This document shows positions 41,576-51,601 of a stretch of 64,000 bases of DNA, in pieces. The notes below the pieces were generated by a model. The model did not search any database. It saw only the letters and a program-made list of their open reading frames with translations, and had not been told where the DNA came from. The position numbers were made by a program, and so were the translations under genes. Within the stretch, counting starts at the first letter, position 1. Each line of letters opens with the position of its first letter. The stretch is from Microbacterium sp. MM2322 (GTDB lineage: Bacteria > Actinomycetota > Actinomycetes > Actinomycetales > Microbacteriaceae): contig NZ_OZ075067.1 in the NCBI RefSeq assembly GCF_964186585.1, forward strand, positions 2,046,001 through 2,110,000, given 5' to 3'.

Positions 41576-42271
41576 TCAGCCCGCGTCGCGGGCGAACGCT
41601 CCCGGCGCTACACCGAACCGGCGCCGGAACGCGCGCGCGAAGGTGTCCGGATCGCGGAAGCCGGCACCGTACGCCGCGGCGGCCACCGGCATCCCGTCGC
41701 GGAGCAGCCCCTGCGCGCTCCCGAGCCGGTACTCGCGGATCAGCGCCGCAGGGCTCTCCCCCTCGCGCCCCAGCACGGCCTGCGCCGTCCGCACGGACAC
41801 GTGCGCATCCCGCGCGAGCACGTCGACGCAGAACTCCGGGTCGCGGTGCCGCGCGGCGATCTGCGCACGCAGAGCGGATGCCGACGGCACCCCGCGCATC
41901 GCCGGAACCTGCGCCTGCGGCTCGAACGACAGCAGTCGATGCTCGGGCAGGGGCAGTTCCGCCAGCCGCCACGCGACGTCGAGCGGCCGTCCCGCGCGGG
42001 TGACGAACACCTCGTTGCCCCGCGGGTCACCGCCGTGATCCGCCGCGTGGACGATCGGGCACTCGTGCGCGGGGTAGGCGGAGCCGTCTGCGCGATGCCC
42101 GTGCAGCACCTCGTGGCTCGGACCTCCCACGACCCGGCGGGGATCGGAGTATCCGAGCAACCGCCCGGCGGCCTCGTTCAGGTGGGCGACGGCGCCACCG
42201 GGTCCGATGACCCACAGCGGCTGCGGGACGGCATCCACCACCGCCTGCATCCACTGCTCGATCGCCGCCAT
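41576..42271 (-). CDS. PAS domain and AraC-type HTH regulator
   Basis: A 231-residue protein. Residues 5-55 form a PAS sensor (VVDAVPQPLWVIGPGGAVAH, then LNEAAGRLLGYSD), and 130-228 an AraC HTH pair (LARDAHVSVRTAQAVLG, then AYGAGFRDPDTFARAFRRRFGV). This domain pairing is uncommon. It diverges from cyanase across 153 bases and probably controls it; the effector could be cyanate or a redox signal. ATG at 42271. Confidence 0.82.
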   Translation of the reverse strand: MAAIEQWMQAVVDAVPQPLWVIGPGGAVAHLNEAAGRLLGYSDPRRVVGGPSHEVLHGHRADGSAYPAHECPIVHAADHGGDPRGNEVFVTRAGRPLDVAWRLAELPLPEHRLLSFEPQAQVPAMRGVPSASALRAQIAARHRDPEFCVDVLARDAHVSVRTAQAVLGREGESPAALIREYRLGSAQGLLRDGMPVAAAAYGAGFRDPDTFARAFRRRFGVAPGAFARDAG

Positions 42272-42424
42272 GGGCCCACGCTAGGCACCGAGGTTTGCCC
42301 TGGCGCGTCGCGCGCGTTTCGACCGTGTCACACGTGCGCACAACGACGGCATCCGTGCGCGTTCTTCCTGCCGCCTCACGCTCCGGGACTGGTCCGATGG
42401 AACGAACCGACGAGAGGACACGTC

Positions 42425-42895
42425 ATGACGCTCCCCCAGATCATCAGCAAGCAGGCCGCCGGTGCCGCCATCGACGAGGTGCGACGCAAGAGCGGACTCT
42501 CGTGGGACGCGGTGAGCGAGCTCATCGGCCGTCCGCCGGTGTGGACCGCCGCGGCCGTTCTCGGGATGCACGCCCTCCCCCCGGCCGAAGCGGAGCGCCT
42601 CGGCGACGCCCTCGGACTCGACGCCGCGCTCGTCGACGCCCTCACCCGCCAGCCGAACCGCGCCGCCGAGGCAGATCTCTCTACCGACCCGACGATCTAC
42701 CGCTTCCACGAACTCGTGCAGGTCTACGGGCCCGCGCTCAAAGCCCTCATCCACGACCGTTTCGGCGACGGCATCATGAGCGCGATCAACTGCAGCATCT
42801 CTCTCGACCGCGTCGCACACCCCGACGGGGACCGCGTCGTCATCACGATCGACGGCAAGTTCCTGCCCTACGCCTGGGTCGAATCCGGCGTCTGA
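42425..42895 (+). CDS. cynS: cyanase (cyanate hydratase)
   Basis: A 156-residue protein, the normal length for cyanase. It converts cyanate and bicarbonate to ammonia and carbon dioxide. The N-terminal HTH-like domain (LSWDAVSELIGRPPVWTAAA) and the catalytic domain are both present; the catalytic residues are Arg93, Glu96 (YRFHELVQVYG) and Ser119 in IMSAINCSISLD, equivalent to Arg96, Glu99 and Ser122 of the E. coli enzyme. No carbonic anhydrase or cyanate transporter lies nearby. ATG at 42425. Confidence 0.95.
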   Translation: MTLPQIISKQAAGAAIDEVRRKSGLSWDAVSELIGRPPVWTAAAVLGMHALPPAEAERLGDALGLDAALVDALTRQPNRAAEADLSTDPTIYRFHELVQVYGPALKALIHDRFGDGIMSAINCSISLDRVAHPDGDRVVITIDGKFLPYAWVESGV

Positions 42896-42903
42896 CCTGG
42901 GCG

Positions 42904-43401
42904 CTACGCCGCGAGCGCCAGGTACGGCTCCCACGCAGGTTCTGCGCGCTCGGCACCACGCACGCGCCAGCCGGCGCCGCGGGGTGGTTGCGGCATCCAC
43001 CGCAGCTCCCAGTGCATCTCCTGCGGCGTGCGGTCGCCCTTCACGTTGTTGCAGCGCAGGCACGCGGCGACGAGGTTCTCCCAGGAGTCCGCTCCCCCGC
43101 GCGAGCGCGGCAGGACGTGATCGATCGTCGACGCGCTCTTTCCGCAGTAGGCGCACCGGTGCCCGTCGCGGCGAAGCACACCGCGACGCGTGACCGGCAC
43201 CCGGCGACTGGCCGGAATCCGCACGTACCGGGTCAGCACGATGACAGCCGGCCGGTCGTACACGTCACTGGTCCCCCAGACGGGGTCCTCCTCGACGCGC
43301 TCGATGATGGTGGCTTTCTCGGTCATGACGAGCACGATGGCCCGCTTGAAGGAGATGACAGCCAGGGGTTCATAGCCTGCATTCAGCACCAGAGTGCGCA
43401 T
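42904..43401 (-). CDS. HNH endonuclease
   Basis: A 165-residue stand-alone HNH protein of the common actinobacterial type. It begins MRTLVLNAGYEPLAVISFKR; the HNH core is CAYCGKSASTIDHVLPRSRG followed by NLVAACLRCNNVKGDRTPQE, with both zinc CxxC pairs and the catalytic His of DHVLPRS. Function not known, but the family is widely conserved and not linked to phages here. Its leader contains a 7-bp hairpin at 43420-43440. Confidence 0.9.
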   Translation of the reverse strand: MRTLVLNAGYEPLAVISFKRAIVLVMTEKATIIERVEEDPVWGTSDVYDRPAVIVLTRYVRIPASRRVPVTRRGVLRRDGHRCAYCGKSASTIDHVLPRSRGGADSWENLVAACLRCNNVKGDRTPQEMHWELRWMPQPPRGAGWRVRGAERAEPAWEPYLALAA

Positions 43402-43706
43402 AGGGGTGTCCTCTCGAACGGCCCTGACGGCTTCAGGGCCTTCCGTTTCGTCGACGCGGTGCGGGTCGAGAGGGGTGCGGGTACGAAAAAAGGCACCGTC
43501 ATGAAGACAGCGCCTTATTCGCACGACCGACGTCGTGGCAATCGTGCACACGATGCCGCAGCACATGCCGACCTAGCGCATTCCGGTTGCGAATGCGGGG
43601 TTGGATGTCCATGCGGCTCCCCTCGGCTCGAACGAGCGTCGGGGTCAGGGTATTACACCCGGGGATGCCCCTGGGCGAACAACAGCAGAACGGATGCTGT
43701 GTGTCG
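43402..43706. other. 305-bp spacer with leader hairpin, no gene seen
   Basis: The part next to the HNH start holds a hairpin GGCCCTG-acggctt-CAGGGCC (43420-43440) just upstream of that gene's ribosome binding region (GAGAGGA), which could be an upstream terminator or leader element. The part next to the M23 gene has GC-rich inverted segments near 43656-43680 that may serve as its terminator. No frame looks coding. Confidence 0.5.
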
Positions 43707-44570
43707 TCAGCCGGCGTTGGCCTGAAGCCACGACTCGGCGTTGGTGTACCCGTTGTTGATACGGATCTCGAGGTGCAGGTGGGTGCCGTTGGCACGACCC
43801 GTGGAGCCGACCTGGCCGATCAGCTGCCCGACGGAGACCGTGTCGCCGACGGAGACACGACGCGTGCCCCAATCCATGTGCGCATAGAGCGAGGTGACGC
43901 GCGTACCACCGATGTTGTGGGCGATCTTGACGTACACGCCCCAGCCCGGACCTGACTCGGAGGAGGCGACCACGGTGCCGTCGGCGACGGCGTAGATCGG
44001 CTCGCCGCGGCCGACCATGTAGTCGGTGCCCTTGTGTCCGGCGTACGGGCGCCCGAAGTTGTCGAAGTGCGCGAGCGGCCGACGGACGGTGCCGGAGCCC
44101 GGCGACACGAGCGGAACGGCCGAGGAGAAGCTCGACGAGGCCCGCGCCTTGGACGACGACGAGGCGAGACGAGCGGCGAGTGCGGCCTTCGCGGCCTCTT
44201 CTGCGGCGGCCTTCGCCTTCGCAGACTCGATCTCTTCGGGGGTCGTGGCCGAGTAGCCGCCGCGGTCGAGCGTGGCGGGGCTGCCCTCGGATGCGACGAC
44301 GAGCGACTGCGCGTCATCCGCGGACACCTGCTGCAGCGTGCGAGCCTGGGCGACATCGCCCCGGTCAGCTGCAGCGAAAGCAGGGATGGCGACGGTGGCG
44401 ACCATGCCGGCGACGGCGGCGACGGTCAGGAAGCTGCGCATCGGGTGCGGACGAGTGGCGGCAGAACGGGTAGCGGGCGTCTGAGCGACGGCGCGACGAC
44501 TGACACGACCTTTTCGGGGGGCCGTCGATGCCTCAGAAATCTCGTTCGACGGGTGGAACTCTTCAGCCAA
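43707..44570 (-). CDS. M23 family peptidoglycan endopeptidase, membrane-anchored
   Basis: A 287-residue protein. A basic cytoplasmic N-terminus precedes a membrane segment or signal (FLTVAAVAGMVATVAIPAFA), a coiled-coil/Ala-rich linker follows, then a C-terminal M23 LytM domain with GHKGTDYMVG, SLYAHM and GTHLHLEIRI, which supply the HxxxD and HxH zinc ligands, so the enzyme should be active on peptidoglycan cross-bridges. The start is set at the TTG at 44570 because GGAGG lies 5 bases upstream; a TTG further upstream at 44624 lacks one. Confidence 0.88.
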   Translation of the reverse strand: MAEEFHPSNEISEASTAPRKGRVSRRAVAQTPATRSAATRPHPMRSFLTVAAVAGMVATVAIPAFAAADRGDVAQARTLQQVSADDAQSLVVASEGSPATLDRGGYSATTPEEIESAKAKAAAEEAAKAALAARLASSSSKARASSSFSSAVPLVSPGSGTVRRPLAHFDNFGRPYAGHKGTDYMVGRGEPIYAVADGTVVASSESGPGWGVYVKIAHNIGGTRVTSLYAHMDWGTRRVSVGDTVSVGQLIGQVGSTGRANGTHLHLEIRINNGYTNAESWLQANAG

Positions 44571-44758
44571 GCTGTCCTCCGGCGCCTTCGCATCCCGGGG
44601 GGCAGGATGCTGGCTCGTCGTCAATCAGTGATCGGGCACAGATGTAGGGGGCACTTCGCGAATGACGAGCCGGAAAGGCAACTCGCGGAGCGGTCCGTGG
44701 CGGGCTTCTCGCCTATGGACTCTCCGAGGCTACCGGAAGGTAACGAATAAGTCACGCT

Positions 44759-44777
44759 GCCGCCCGCTGGGGGCGGC
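44759..44777 (-). terminator. GC-rich hairpin after dtxR-like gene
   Basis: A 7-bp perfect stem GCCGCCC/GGGCGGC with a 5-base loop, 14 bases beyond the stop of the DtxR-family gene and before the promoter of the M23 gene. No T-run follows, so it is a likely but not certain terminator. Confidence 0.5.
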
Positions 44778-44790
44778 GCCGGGCGAGCGT

Positions 44791-45495
44791 TCAGATCTCG
44801 CGCGCGTCGACGATGAAGATGTGCGAGGCCACTTCGACGGGCAGCTCGAGAGCCTCGTCCACGTCATCCATCTCGACGAGGACGTAGCCCTCGTTGAAGC
44901 GGAACGAGCCCGTGCGACCGGGGACGACGCCCGCGTCGCGCAGCTGGGTCAGAAGCTCCGGATCGACCTGCATGGGCTCTGCGAGGCGACGGATGCTGCC
45001 GGTCACCGGACCACCGGCGTCGTTGAGCCTCCGCACGAGGCCGACCACACCGTTGTCGAACGCATTGGCGGGAACGTCGCCGAGCTGGTCGAGCCCGGGG
45101 ATCGGGTTGCCGTACGGCGACTCGGTCGGGTGGTCGAGGAGTTCGATCAGGCGGCGCTCGACGAGCTCGCTCATGACGTGCTCCCAGCGGCAGGCCTCTT
45201 CGTGGACGTACGCCCAGTCGAGACCGATGACGTCGGACAGCAGACGCTCGGCAAGACGGTGCTTGCGCATCACGTCGACGGCCTTCTGACGACCCGGATC
45301 CGTGAGCTCGAGCTTGCGATCCTCCGATACGACGACGAGTCCGTCGCGCTCCATGCGACCGATCGTCTGCGACACCGTGGGGCCGGAGTGCCCGAGGCGT
45401 TCCGAGATACGGGCGCGGAGGGGCGTGATGCCCTCCTCCTCGAGCTCGAGGATGGTGCGCAGATACATCTCGGTGGTGTCGATGAGGTCGGTCAT
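44791..45495 (-). CDS. iron-dependent repressor, DtxR/IdeR family
   Basis: A 234-residue metalloregulator. HTH: LRARISERLGHSGPTVSQTI. All metal ligands of DtxR/IdeR are present at the expected numbers: Met10, His79, Glu83, His98, Cys102, Glu105 and His106, the Cys102 indicating iron rather than manganese sensing. A C-terminal SH3-like domain ends HIFIVDAREI. It should repress iron uptake when iron is ample. The ATG at 45495 is chosen by homology over an upstream ATG at 45561. Confidence 0.92.
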   Translation of the reverse strand: MTDLIDTTEMYLRTILELEEEGITPLRARISERLGHSGPTVSQTIGRMERDGLVVVSEDRKLELTDPGRQKAVDVMRKHRLAERLLSDVIGLDWAYVHEEACRWEHVMSELVERRLIELLDHPTESPYGNPIPGLDQLGDVPANAFDNGVVGLVRRLNDAGGPVTGSIRRLAEPMQVDPELLTQLRDAGVVPGRTGSFRFNEGYVLVEMDDVDEALELPVEVASHIFIVDAREI

Positions 45496-45497
45496 AG

Positions 45498-46721
<1,224 letters not shown>

Positions 46722-46734
46722 GCTCCGCTCTACG

Positions 46735-46777
46735 ACGACGCGGCCCCGAGGAGTGATCCCCGGGGCCGCGTCGTTTC
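46735..46777. terminator. strong bidirectional terminator after serC
   Basis: A perfect 14-bp stem (ACGACGCGGCCCCG with CGGGGCCGCGTCGT) and a 12-base loop, followed by TTT. It serves both serC and the convergent DUF3027 gene. Confidence 0.9.
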
Positions 46778-46794
46778 AGAGCGGATGCCGCGCG

Positions 46795-47463
46795 TCAGTA
46801 CTCGCGCAGCACCTCGGTGTTCTCGTCGCCGTCATCCGACTCGTCGTCCTCGTCGGACTCGTCGTCGTCGGCTTCAGCGTCGTCGGACTCGTCGTCGTCG
46901 TCCTCGTCGGACTCGTCGTCCTCGTCGGATTCGTCGTCGTCGTCAGCAGACTCGTCGAGCTCGTCGATGTCGACTCCGTCGACGTCGCCCGCGTGAAGGA
47001 TGGGCGATCCGTCGTCGTCGAAGTCGGCGGCGTCGAGGTCCTCCGCATCCACCTCGTCATCGTCATCGTCTTCGTCTTCGTCTTCGTCGTCGACGTCCTC
47101 CGGCTCATCGCCCGAGGCCGCCTGCGCAGCCTGGTACTCGGCAAGGCGCTCCGCCCACGGCAGCCATTCGGGGGCGAGCAGCGCACCGTCGCCGGGGAGC
47201 AACTCGACCTCGAGCACCGTCGGGTCGGATCCCTCGACGACCGCGACGCTCACCGTCCAGAGCCAGCCGGGGTAGCCCGGCATGCGGTTCGCGAAGCGCA
47301 GCGACACGACGCCGTCGTCTTCGAGGAGGTAATCCGCGGCGTCACCGATCGTCGCCTCGGGGGTCACCTCGACGAGCGCGGCGCGCGCGAGATCGTACGC
47401 TTCGAAGAGGCGCGGATCGGTCGGAGCGGACTCCTGCTCGGCGGACTCAGGCATCGAGTTCAT
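46795..47463 (-). CDS. DUF3027 domain protein with long acidic tail
   Basis: A 222-residue protein. Residues 15-110 are the DUF3027 core: FEAYDLARAALVEVTPEATI, VVSLRFANRMPGYPGWLWTV and LLPGDGALLAPEWLPWAERL. From about residue 120 the chain is almost only Asp, Glu and Ser, encoded by a simple-sequence tract. It overlaps the upstream cold-shock gene by 17 bases and is probably co-translated. The cold-shock plus DUF3027 pair is conserved in actinobacteria; the function is unknown. ATG at 47463 has AAGG 7 bases upstream; 47454 is an alternative. Confidence 0.85.
   Translation of the reverse strand: MNSMPESAEQESAPTDPRLFEAYDLARAALVEVTPEATIGDAADYLLEDDGVVSLRFANRMPGYPGWLWTVSVAVVEGSDPTVLEVELLPGDGALLAPEWLPWAERLAEYQAAQAASGDEPEDVDDEDEDEDDDDDEVDAEDLDAADFDDDGSPILHAGDVDGVDIDELDESADDDDESDEDDESDEDDDDESDDAEADDDESDEDDESDDGDENTEVLREY
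46806..46990. repeat. low-complexity trinucleotide tract (tcg/tcc) in DUF3027 gene
   Basis: Runs of gtcgtcctcgtcggactcgt-like units encode the Asp/Glu/Ser tail of the DUF3027 protein. The period is 3 with a longer period of 15-18, so length changes stay in frame. Confidence 0.8.
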
Positions 47464-47830
47464 CGGCGACCTTGCGGAGCACGGCGGCGACCTTCTTACC
47501 GTGTGCGCCGCTCGGGTACCGCCCGTGGCGGAGGTCCCCGCCGATGCCGTCGAGCAGCTTCACGAGGTCCTCGATGATGACCGCCATGTCGTCGGCGGGC
47601 TTGCGGTTGCGCTTGCTGAGGCTGACGGGAGCATCGATCACGCGGACGGCGAGCGCCTGCAGACCGCGGCGGCCGTCGGCGACGCCGTACTCCAGACGCG
47701 TGCCGGGCTTCATCGTCGTGGTGTCGGCGGGGAGCGCAGTCGCGTGCAGGAAGACATCCTGACCGTCGTCGCCGGTGATGAAGCCGAAGCCCTTCGCCTC
47801 GTCGTAGAACCTGACCTTGCCGGTGGGCAT
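47447..47830 (-). CDS. cold-shock domain protein with C-terminal extension
   Basis: A 127-residue protein. The first 65 residues are a cold-shock domain (MPTGKVRFYDEAKGFGFITG, then DVFLHATAL with the RNP-like motifs FGFI and VFLH), followed by a 60-residue helical extension (VIIEDLVKLLDGIGGDLRHG). Such extended forms are typical of actinobacteria and occur upstream of DUF3027. It should bind single-stranded nucleic acid. ATG at 47830. Confidence 0.9.
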   Translation of the reverse strand: MPTGKVRFYDEAKGFGFITGDDGQDVFLHATALPADTTTMKPGTRLEYGVADGRRGLQALAVRVIDAPVSLSKRNRKPADDMAVIIEDLVKLLDGIGGDLRHGRYPSGAHGKKVAAVLRKVADELDA

Positions 47831-47935
47831 GTGTCGAACCTCGCTGCTCGAGCCCGCGTGCGGGCATGGAAAAGTGGAACCGTCTCAGCCCCACCACCAG
47901 ACTACGGCACCCCGACGAGCCGCTACTCTGATCGG

Positions 47936-48214
47936 ATGAGCACTCCGCCCCCGGCCGGCGACCTTCCCGTCCGTCGCATCGACCGCATCCTGGCGTTCAT
48001 GTCCCTGGGGCTGCTCATCCTGTCGGTGGTCTGCTTCTTCGCGATCATCTTCGCCTCGGGTCCGGGCGGACTGAAGCAGGCCGACTTCGCGACCGGGGTA
48101 TGGCCGGTGGTGAGCCTCGTCGTCTACGTCGCCCCGCCGGTCGCGTTCGCGCTGCTCCTCGCGCTCCTGATCTCGACCTTCGTGCGACGCGGACGGGCCA
48201 ATAAGGGCCTGTGA
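47936..48214 (+). CDS. small membrane protein (92 aa)
   Basis: A 92-residue protein with two membrane segments (about 20-42 and 55-82) and a basic end. No named family recognised. It is one base upstream of the helicase-associated gene and diverges from the cold-shock gene, so it probably starts the operon 47936-51593. ATG at 47936. Confidence 0.7.
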   Translation: MSTPPPAGDLPVRRIDRILAFMSLGLLILSVVCFFAIIFASGPGGLKQADFATGVWPVVSLVVYVAPPVAFALLLALLISTFVRRGRANKGL

Positions 48215-48215
48215 C

Positions 48216-49922
48216 GTGACAGCTTCCGATGCTCGTGCTCTCGCGACCCGCCTCGCGACGCTCGATCCGGACGCCCTCGCCACGCTGTTCGATGCCCGCC
48301 ACATCGCCCCGAGTACGACGTGGACGGACTTCTTCGACGCGGCTGACGCGCTGCTCGACCCGACTCACCTGACCCGGGCCTTCGCCGATGTCTCCGACCT
48401 CGAGGCGGCGGCTCTCCGCGCAGCGCTCGAGACGGGCTCGCCGGTCAGCCCCGCACTCCGGGACGGACTGGTGGCACGCGGTCTCGTCGACGAGAACGGC
48501 CATGCCTATGGAGCCGTCGCCAGCGCCCTCGACGCCGCGACTCCCGTCGACGCTCCCGCACTCTTCCCCGGCGAGCGGGAATCGGATGCCGCAAGCGCCG
48601 AGCGTGCGTTCGATGCCGTCGCGTCCCTCGCCGACATCCTCCACGCCGCGACGCGCACGCCGCTGGGGCGCATCGGGTCCGGCGCCCTGAGCGCAGGAGA
48701 TCGGCGTCGCCTCGTCGACGCGGGCGCCGCCGGCACCCCCGACGACGCAGACACCCTCGTCGCGATCGCCGCCGAGGCGGGACTCCTCGCAGGATCCGAC
48801 CGCACCTGGACGATCACCGAAGCGGGCGCGACCTGGCTCGGGACGCGCACCGTCGAACGGTGGGTCGACGTCGCCCACCGCCTGCGCGAGCGACTCCCTG
48901 ACGCGTTGCGGGCGCCCGAGGGAGGGTGGCGCGCACCGGCCGAGTGGCCCGGAGCGCACCCGTTCGACCCGGCCTGGCCCGATCGGGTACGACGCCTGGC
49001 CGCGATGCTGACCCAGTGGGCGATGCTCACCCCCGATGGATCCTCGCCGAAATGGGCCGAGGGGCTGACCCTCGGAGACGATGCCGACATCGACGCGCTC
49101 CGGGCGCTCCTTCCCCACGAGGTCGACAAGGTGTACCTCCAGAACGATCTGACGGCCATCGCCCCCGGTCCGCTGGAACCCCAGCTCGACCAGCGCCTGC
49201 GCACGACCGCGCGCCGCGAGTCCCGAGCACAGGCGGCGACCTACCGATTCACGGCCGACACGATCGGCGCCGCCTTCGCCGGCGGCGAGACCGCGGCATC
49301 CCTCACCGCGTTCCTCACCGAGCTGTCGCTCACCGGAGTGCCGCAGCCACTGGCCTACGAGATCGAACGCGCCGCCGCGCGGCACGGCACCCTCCGGGTC
49401 GGACTCGACCGGCAGGGCTACACCCGCATCTCGGGGGATCGTGACCTTCTCCAAGCGATCAACGTCGACCATGCCCTCCGCCCGCTCGGACTCGTCCCTG
49501 ACGGCGACGACCTGGTCACCCGAACGAGCCCCGACACGACCTACTGGATGCTCTCGGACTCCCGCTATCCGGTTCTGGCTGTGGATGCCGACGGTGCCCC
49601 CCGACCCATCGGTCGCCACGAGGTCGTCGAGAGCCCCGCGCCTGCGCCGGCGGCCACCGATCGGTACCGTCCGCTGATCGAGACGCTGCGGGCGAGCCTG
49701 TCGGACGACGCGGATGCCGCCTGGCTCGAGCGCGAACTCGATCAGGCCGTGCGCACGCGCTCGACGATCGACATCACGGTGCGGATGCCCGACGGGTCGA
49801 CGCGCGACGTCACGCTGGAGGCCGCAGGCCTGGGCGGTGGCCGACTCCGCGGCCGTGACCGCGCCGCCGACGTCGAGCGGACGCTGCCGCTGTCGAGCAT
49901 CGTCAGCGTTCGACCGGTGTGA
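48216..49922 (+). CDS. helicase-associated domain protein (XPB partner)
   Basis: A 568-residue protein of the family with a helicase C-terminal-associated domain, always encoded beside XPB in actinobacteria. N-terminal helical repeats (LATLFDARHIAPSTTWTDFF) resemble a winged-helix array, and the C-terminal part (IDITVRMPDGSTRDVTLEAA, LSSIVSVRP) resembles a WYL-like beta barrel. No ATPase motif. A role in assisting the XPB helicase in DNA repair is inferred from the conserved pair. GTG at 48216. Confidence 0.82.
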   Translation: MTASDARALATRLATLDPDALATLFDARHIAPSTTWTDFFDAADALLDPTHLTRAFADVSDLEAAALRAALETGSPVSPALRDGLVARGLVDENGHAYGAVASALDAATPVDAPALFPGERESDAASAERAFDAVASLADILHAATRTPLGRIGSGALSAGDRRRLVDAGAAGTPDDADTLVAIAAEAGLLAGSDRTWTITEAGATWLGTRTVERWVDVAHRLRERLPDALRAPEGGWRAPAEWPGAHPFDPAWPDRVRRLAAMLTQWAMLTPDGSSPKWAEGLTLGDDADIDALRALLPHEVDKVYLQNDLTAIAPGPLEPQLDQRLRTTARRESRAQAATYRFTADTIGAAFAGGETAASLTAFLTELSLTGVPQPLAYEIERAAARHGTLRVGLDRQGYTRISGDRDLLQAINVDHALRPLGLVPDGDDLVTRTSPDTTYWMLSDSRYPVLAVDADGAPRPIGRHEVVESPAPAPAATDRYRPLIETLRASLSDDADAAWLERELDQAVRTRSTIDITVRMPDGSTRDVTLEAAGLGGGRLRGRDRAADVERTLPLSSIVSVRPV

Positions 49923-49949
49923 CCGGCGCGGCCGGTAGACTTTCCCGTT

Positions 49950-51593
49950 ATGGCTAACGGCCCCCTCATCGTCCAGAGCGACCGCACTGTGCTGCTCGAA
50001 GTGGCGCATCCCGACGCGGAGAACGCGCGCCACGAACTGGCGATCTTCGCCGAGCTCGAGCGCGCCCCCGAACACATCCACACCTACCGCGTCACGCGTC
50101 TCGGACTGTGGAACGCCCGCGCCGCCGGGCACGACGCGGAGGATATGCTCGCGACCCTGGAACGGTGGGCGAAGTTCCCCGTTCCGCCGTCGGTGTCGAT
50201 CGACATCCGTGAGACGGTCGGACGCTACGGCCGCCTCATCATCGAGCGCGACGACGAGGGCACCCTCATCCTGCGCTCCACCGACAAGCCGGTGCTCGCC
50301 GAGATCGCGCGGAACCGCCGCATCCAGCCGCTGCTCATCGCCCACCCGACGCCCGACACCTACGTCATCGACGCCTGGGCGCGCGGACAGATCAAGCAGG
50401 AACTCCTGAAGATCGGCTGGCCCGCCGAGGACCACGCCGGCTTCACGCCCGGCACACCGCACGAGATCGAACTGAACGAAGACGGCTGGTCGCTCCGCCC
50501 CTACCAGCGGAAGGCCGTCGACATCTTCAGCGAGGGCGGGTCCGGTGTCGTCGTGCTCCCCTGTGGCGCCGGTAAGACGCTCGTCGGCGCAGCTGCGATG
50601 GCCGATACGAAGACGACGACGCTCATCCTGGTGACCAACACCGTCAGCGCCCGTCAGTGGCGCGATGAATTGCTCAAGCGCACATCGCTCACCCCCGAGG
50701 AGATCGGCGAGTACTCCGGTCAGTCCAAGGAGGTCAAGCCGGTCACGATCGCGACGTACCAGATCCTCACGGCGAAGCGGAAAGGCGAGTACGCCCACCT
50801 CGCTCTGCTCGATGCGCTCGACTGGGGCCTCATCGTTTACGACGAGGTGCATCTCCTGCCGGCGCCGGTGTTCAAACTGACCGCGGACCTGCAGGCGCGC
50901 CGGCGCCTCGGCCTCACCGCGACGCTCGTCCGCGAAGACGGCCGTGAGGGCGACGTGTTCAGCCTCATCGGTCCCAAGCGGTTCGACGCCCCGTGGAAGG
51001 AGATCGAGGCGCAGGGGTTCATCTCCCCCGCCGTCTGTTACGAGGTGCGCATCGACCTGCCGGCATCCGATCGGCTCGAATATGCGGCATCCGCCGACGA
51101 CGAGCGCTACCGCCTCGCAGCGACGGCTCACGCGAAGATCGACGTCGTGCGGGACCTGGTCGCCAAGCACGAGGGCGAGCAGATCCTCGTGATCGGCCAG
51201 TACCTCGACCAGATCGACGTGCTCGCCGAGGCCCTCGACGCCCCGAAGATCACCGGATCGACGCCGGTCGACGAGCGCGAGGTGCTGTTCGACGCCTTCC
51301 GCCACGGGCGCATCCCGGTTCTCGTCGTGTCGAAGGTCGCCAACTTCTCCATCGACCTCCCGGATGCGTCGGTGGCGATCCAGGTGTCGGGGTCGTTCGG
51401 CTCACGCCAGGAGGAAGCCCAGCGGCTCGGTCGCCTTCTTCGTCCCAAGTCGAACGGTCACAAGGCGAGCTTCTACACGCTCATCGCGCGGGACACCGTC
51501 GACCAGGACTTCGCGCAGAACCGTCAGCGCTTCCTCGCCGAACAGGGCTACAGCTACACGATCCTCGACGCCGACAACCTCCGCGCCGCCTGA
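49950..51593 (+). CDS. XPB/Ssl2-type DNA repair helicase
   Basis: A 547-residue SF2 helicase. An N-terminal XPB-like domain is followed by motif I PCGAGKTLVGAAAM (near residue 206), the DEVH box (VYDEVHLLPAPVF), motif III LTATLVREDG and a motif VI QRLGRLLRPK. The DEVH rather than DEAH box is characteristic of XPB homologues. It unwinds DNA 3' to 5' in repair. The gene lies 27 bases after the helicase-associated partner. ATG at 49950. Confidence 0.93.
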   Translation: MANGPLIVQSDRTVLLEVAHPDAENARHELAIFAELERAPEHIHTYRVTRLGLWNARAAGHDAEDMLATLERWAKFPVPPSVSIDIRETVGRYGRLIIERDDEGTLILRSTDKPVLAEIARNRRIQPLLIAHPTPDTYVIDAWARGQIKQELLKIGWPAEDHAGFTPGTPHEIELNEDGWSLRPYQRKAVDIFSEGGSGVVVLPCGAGKTLVGAAAMADTKTTTLILVTNTVSARQWRDELLKRTSLTPEEIGEYSGQSKEVKPVTIATYQILTAKRKGEYAHLALLDALDWGLIVYDEVHLLPAPVFKLTADLQARRRLGLTATLVREDGREGDVFSLIGPKRFDAPWKEIEAQGFISPAVCYEVRIDLPASDRLEYAASADDERYRLAATAHAKIDVVRDLVAKHEGEQILVIGQYLDQIDVLAEALDAPKITGSTPVDEREVLFDAFRHGRIPVLVVSKVANFSIDLPDASVAIQVSGSFGSRQEEAQRLGRLLRPKSNGHKASFYTLIARDTVDQDFAQNRQRFLAEQGYSYTILDADNLRAA

Positions 51594-51601
51594 GCGGCGG
51601 C

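Noticed and set aside
44571..44760. c-di-AMP (ydaO) riboswitch before the M23 gene
   Set aside because: The position is typical but I could not match the conserved core segments.
48045..51305. Open frame of 1086 codons on the minus strand
   Set aside because: Shadow of the helicase-associated and XPB genes, with the same composition artefact and no motifs.
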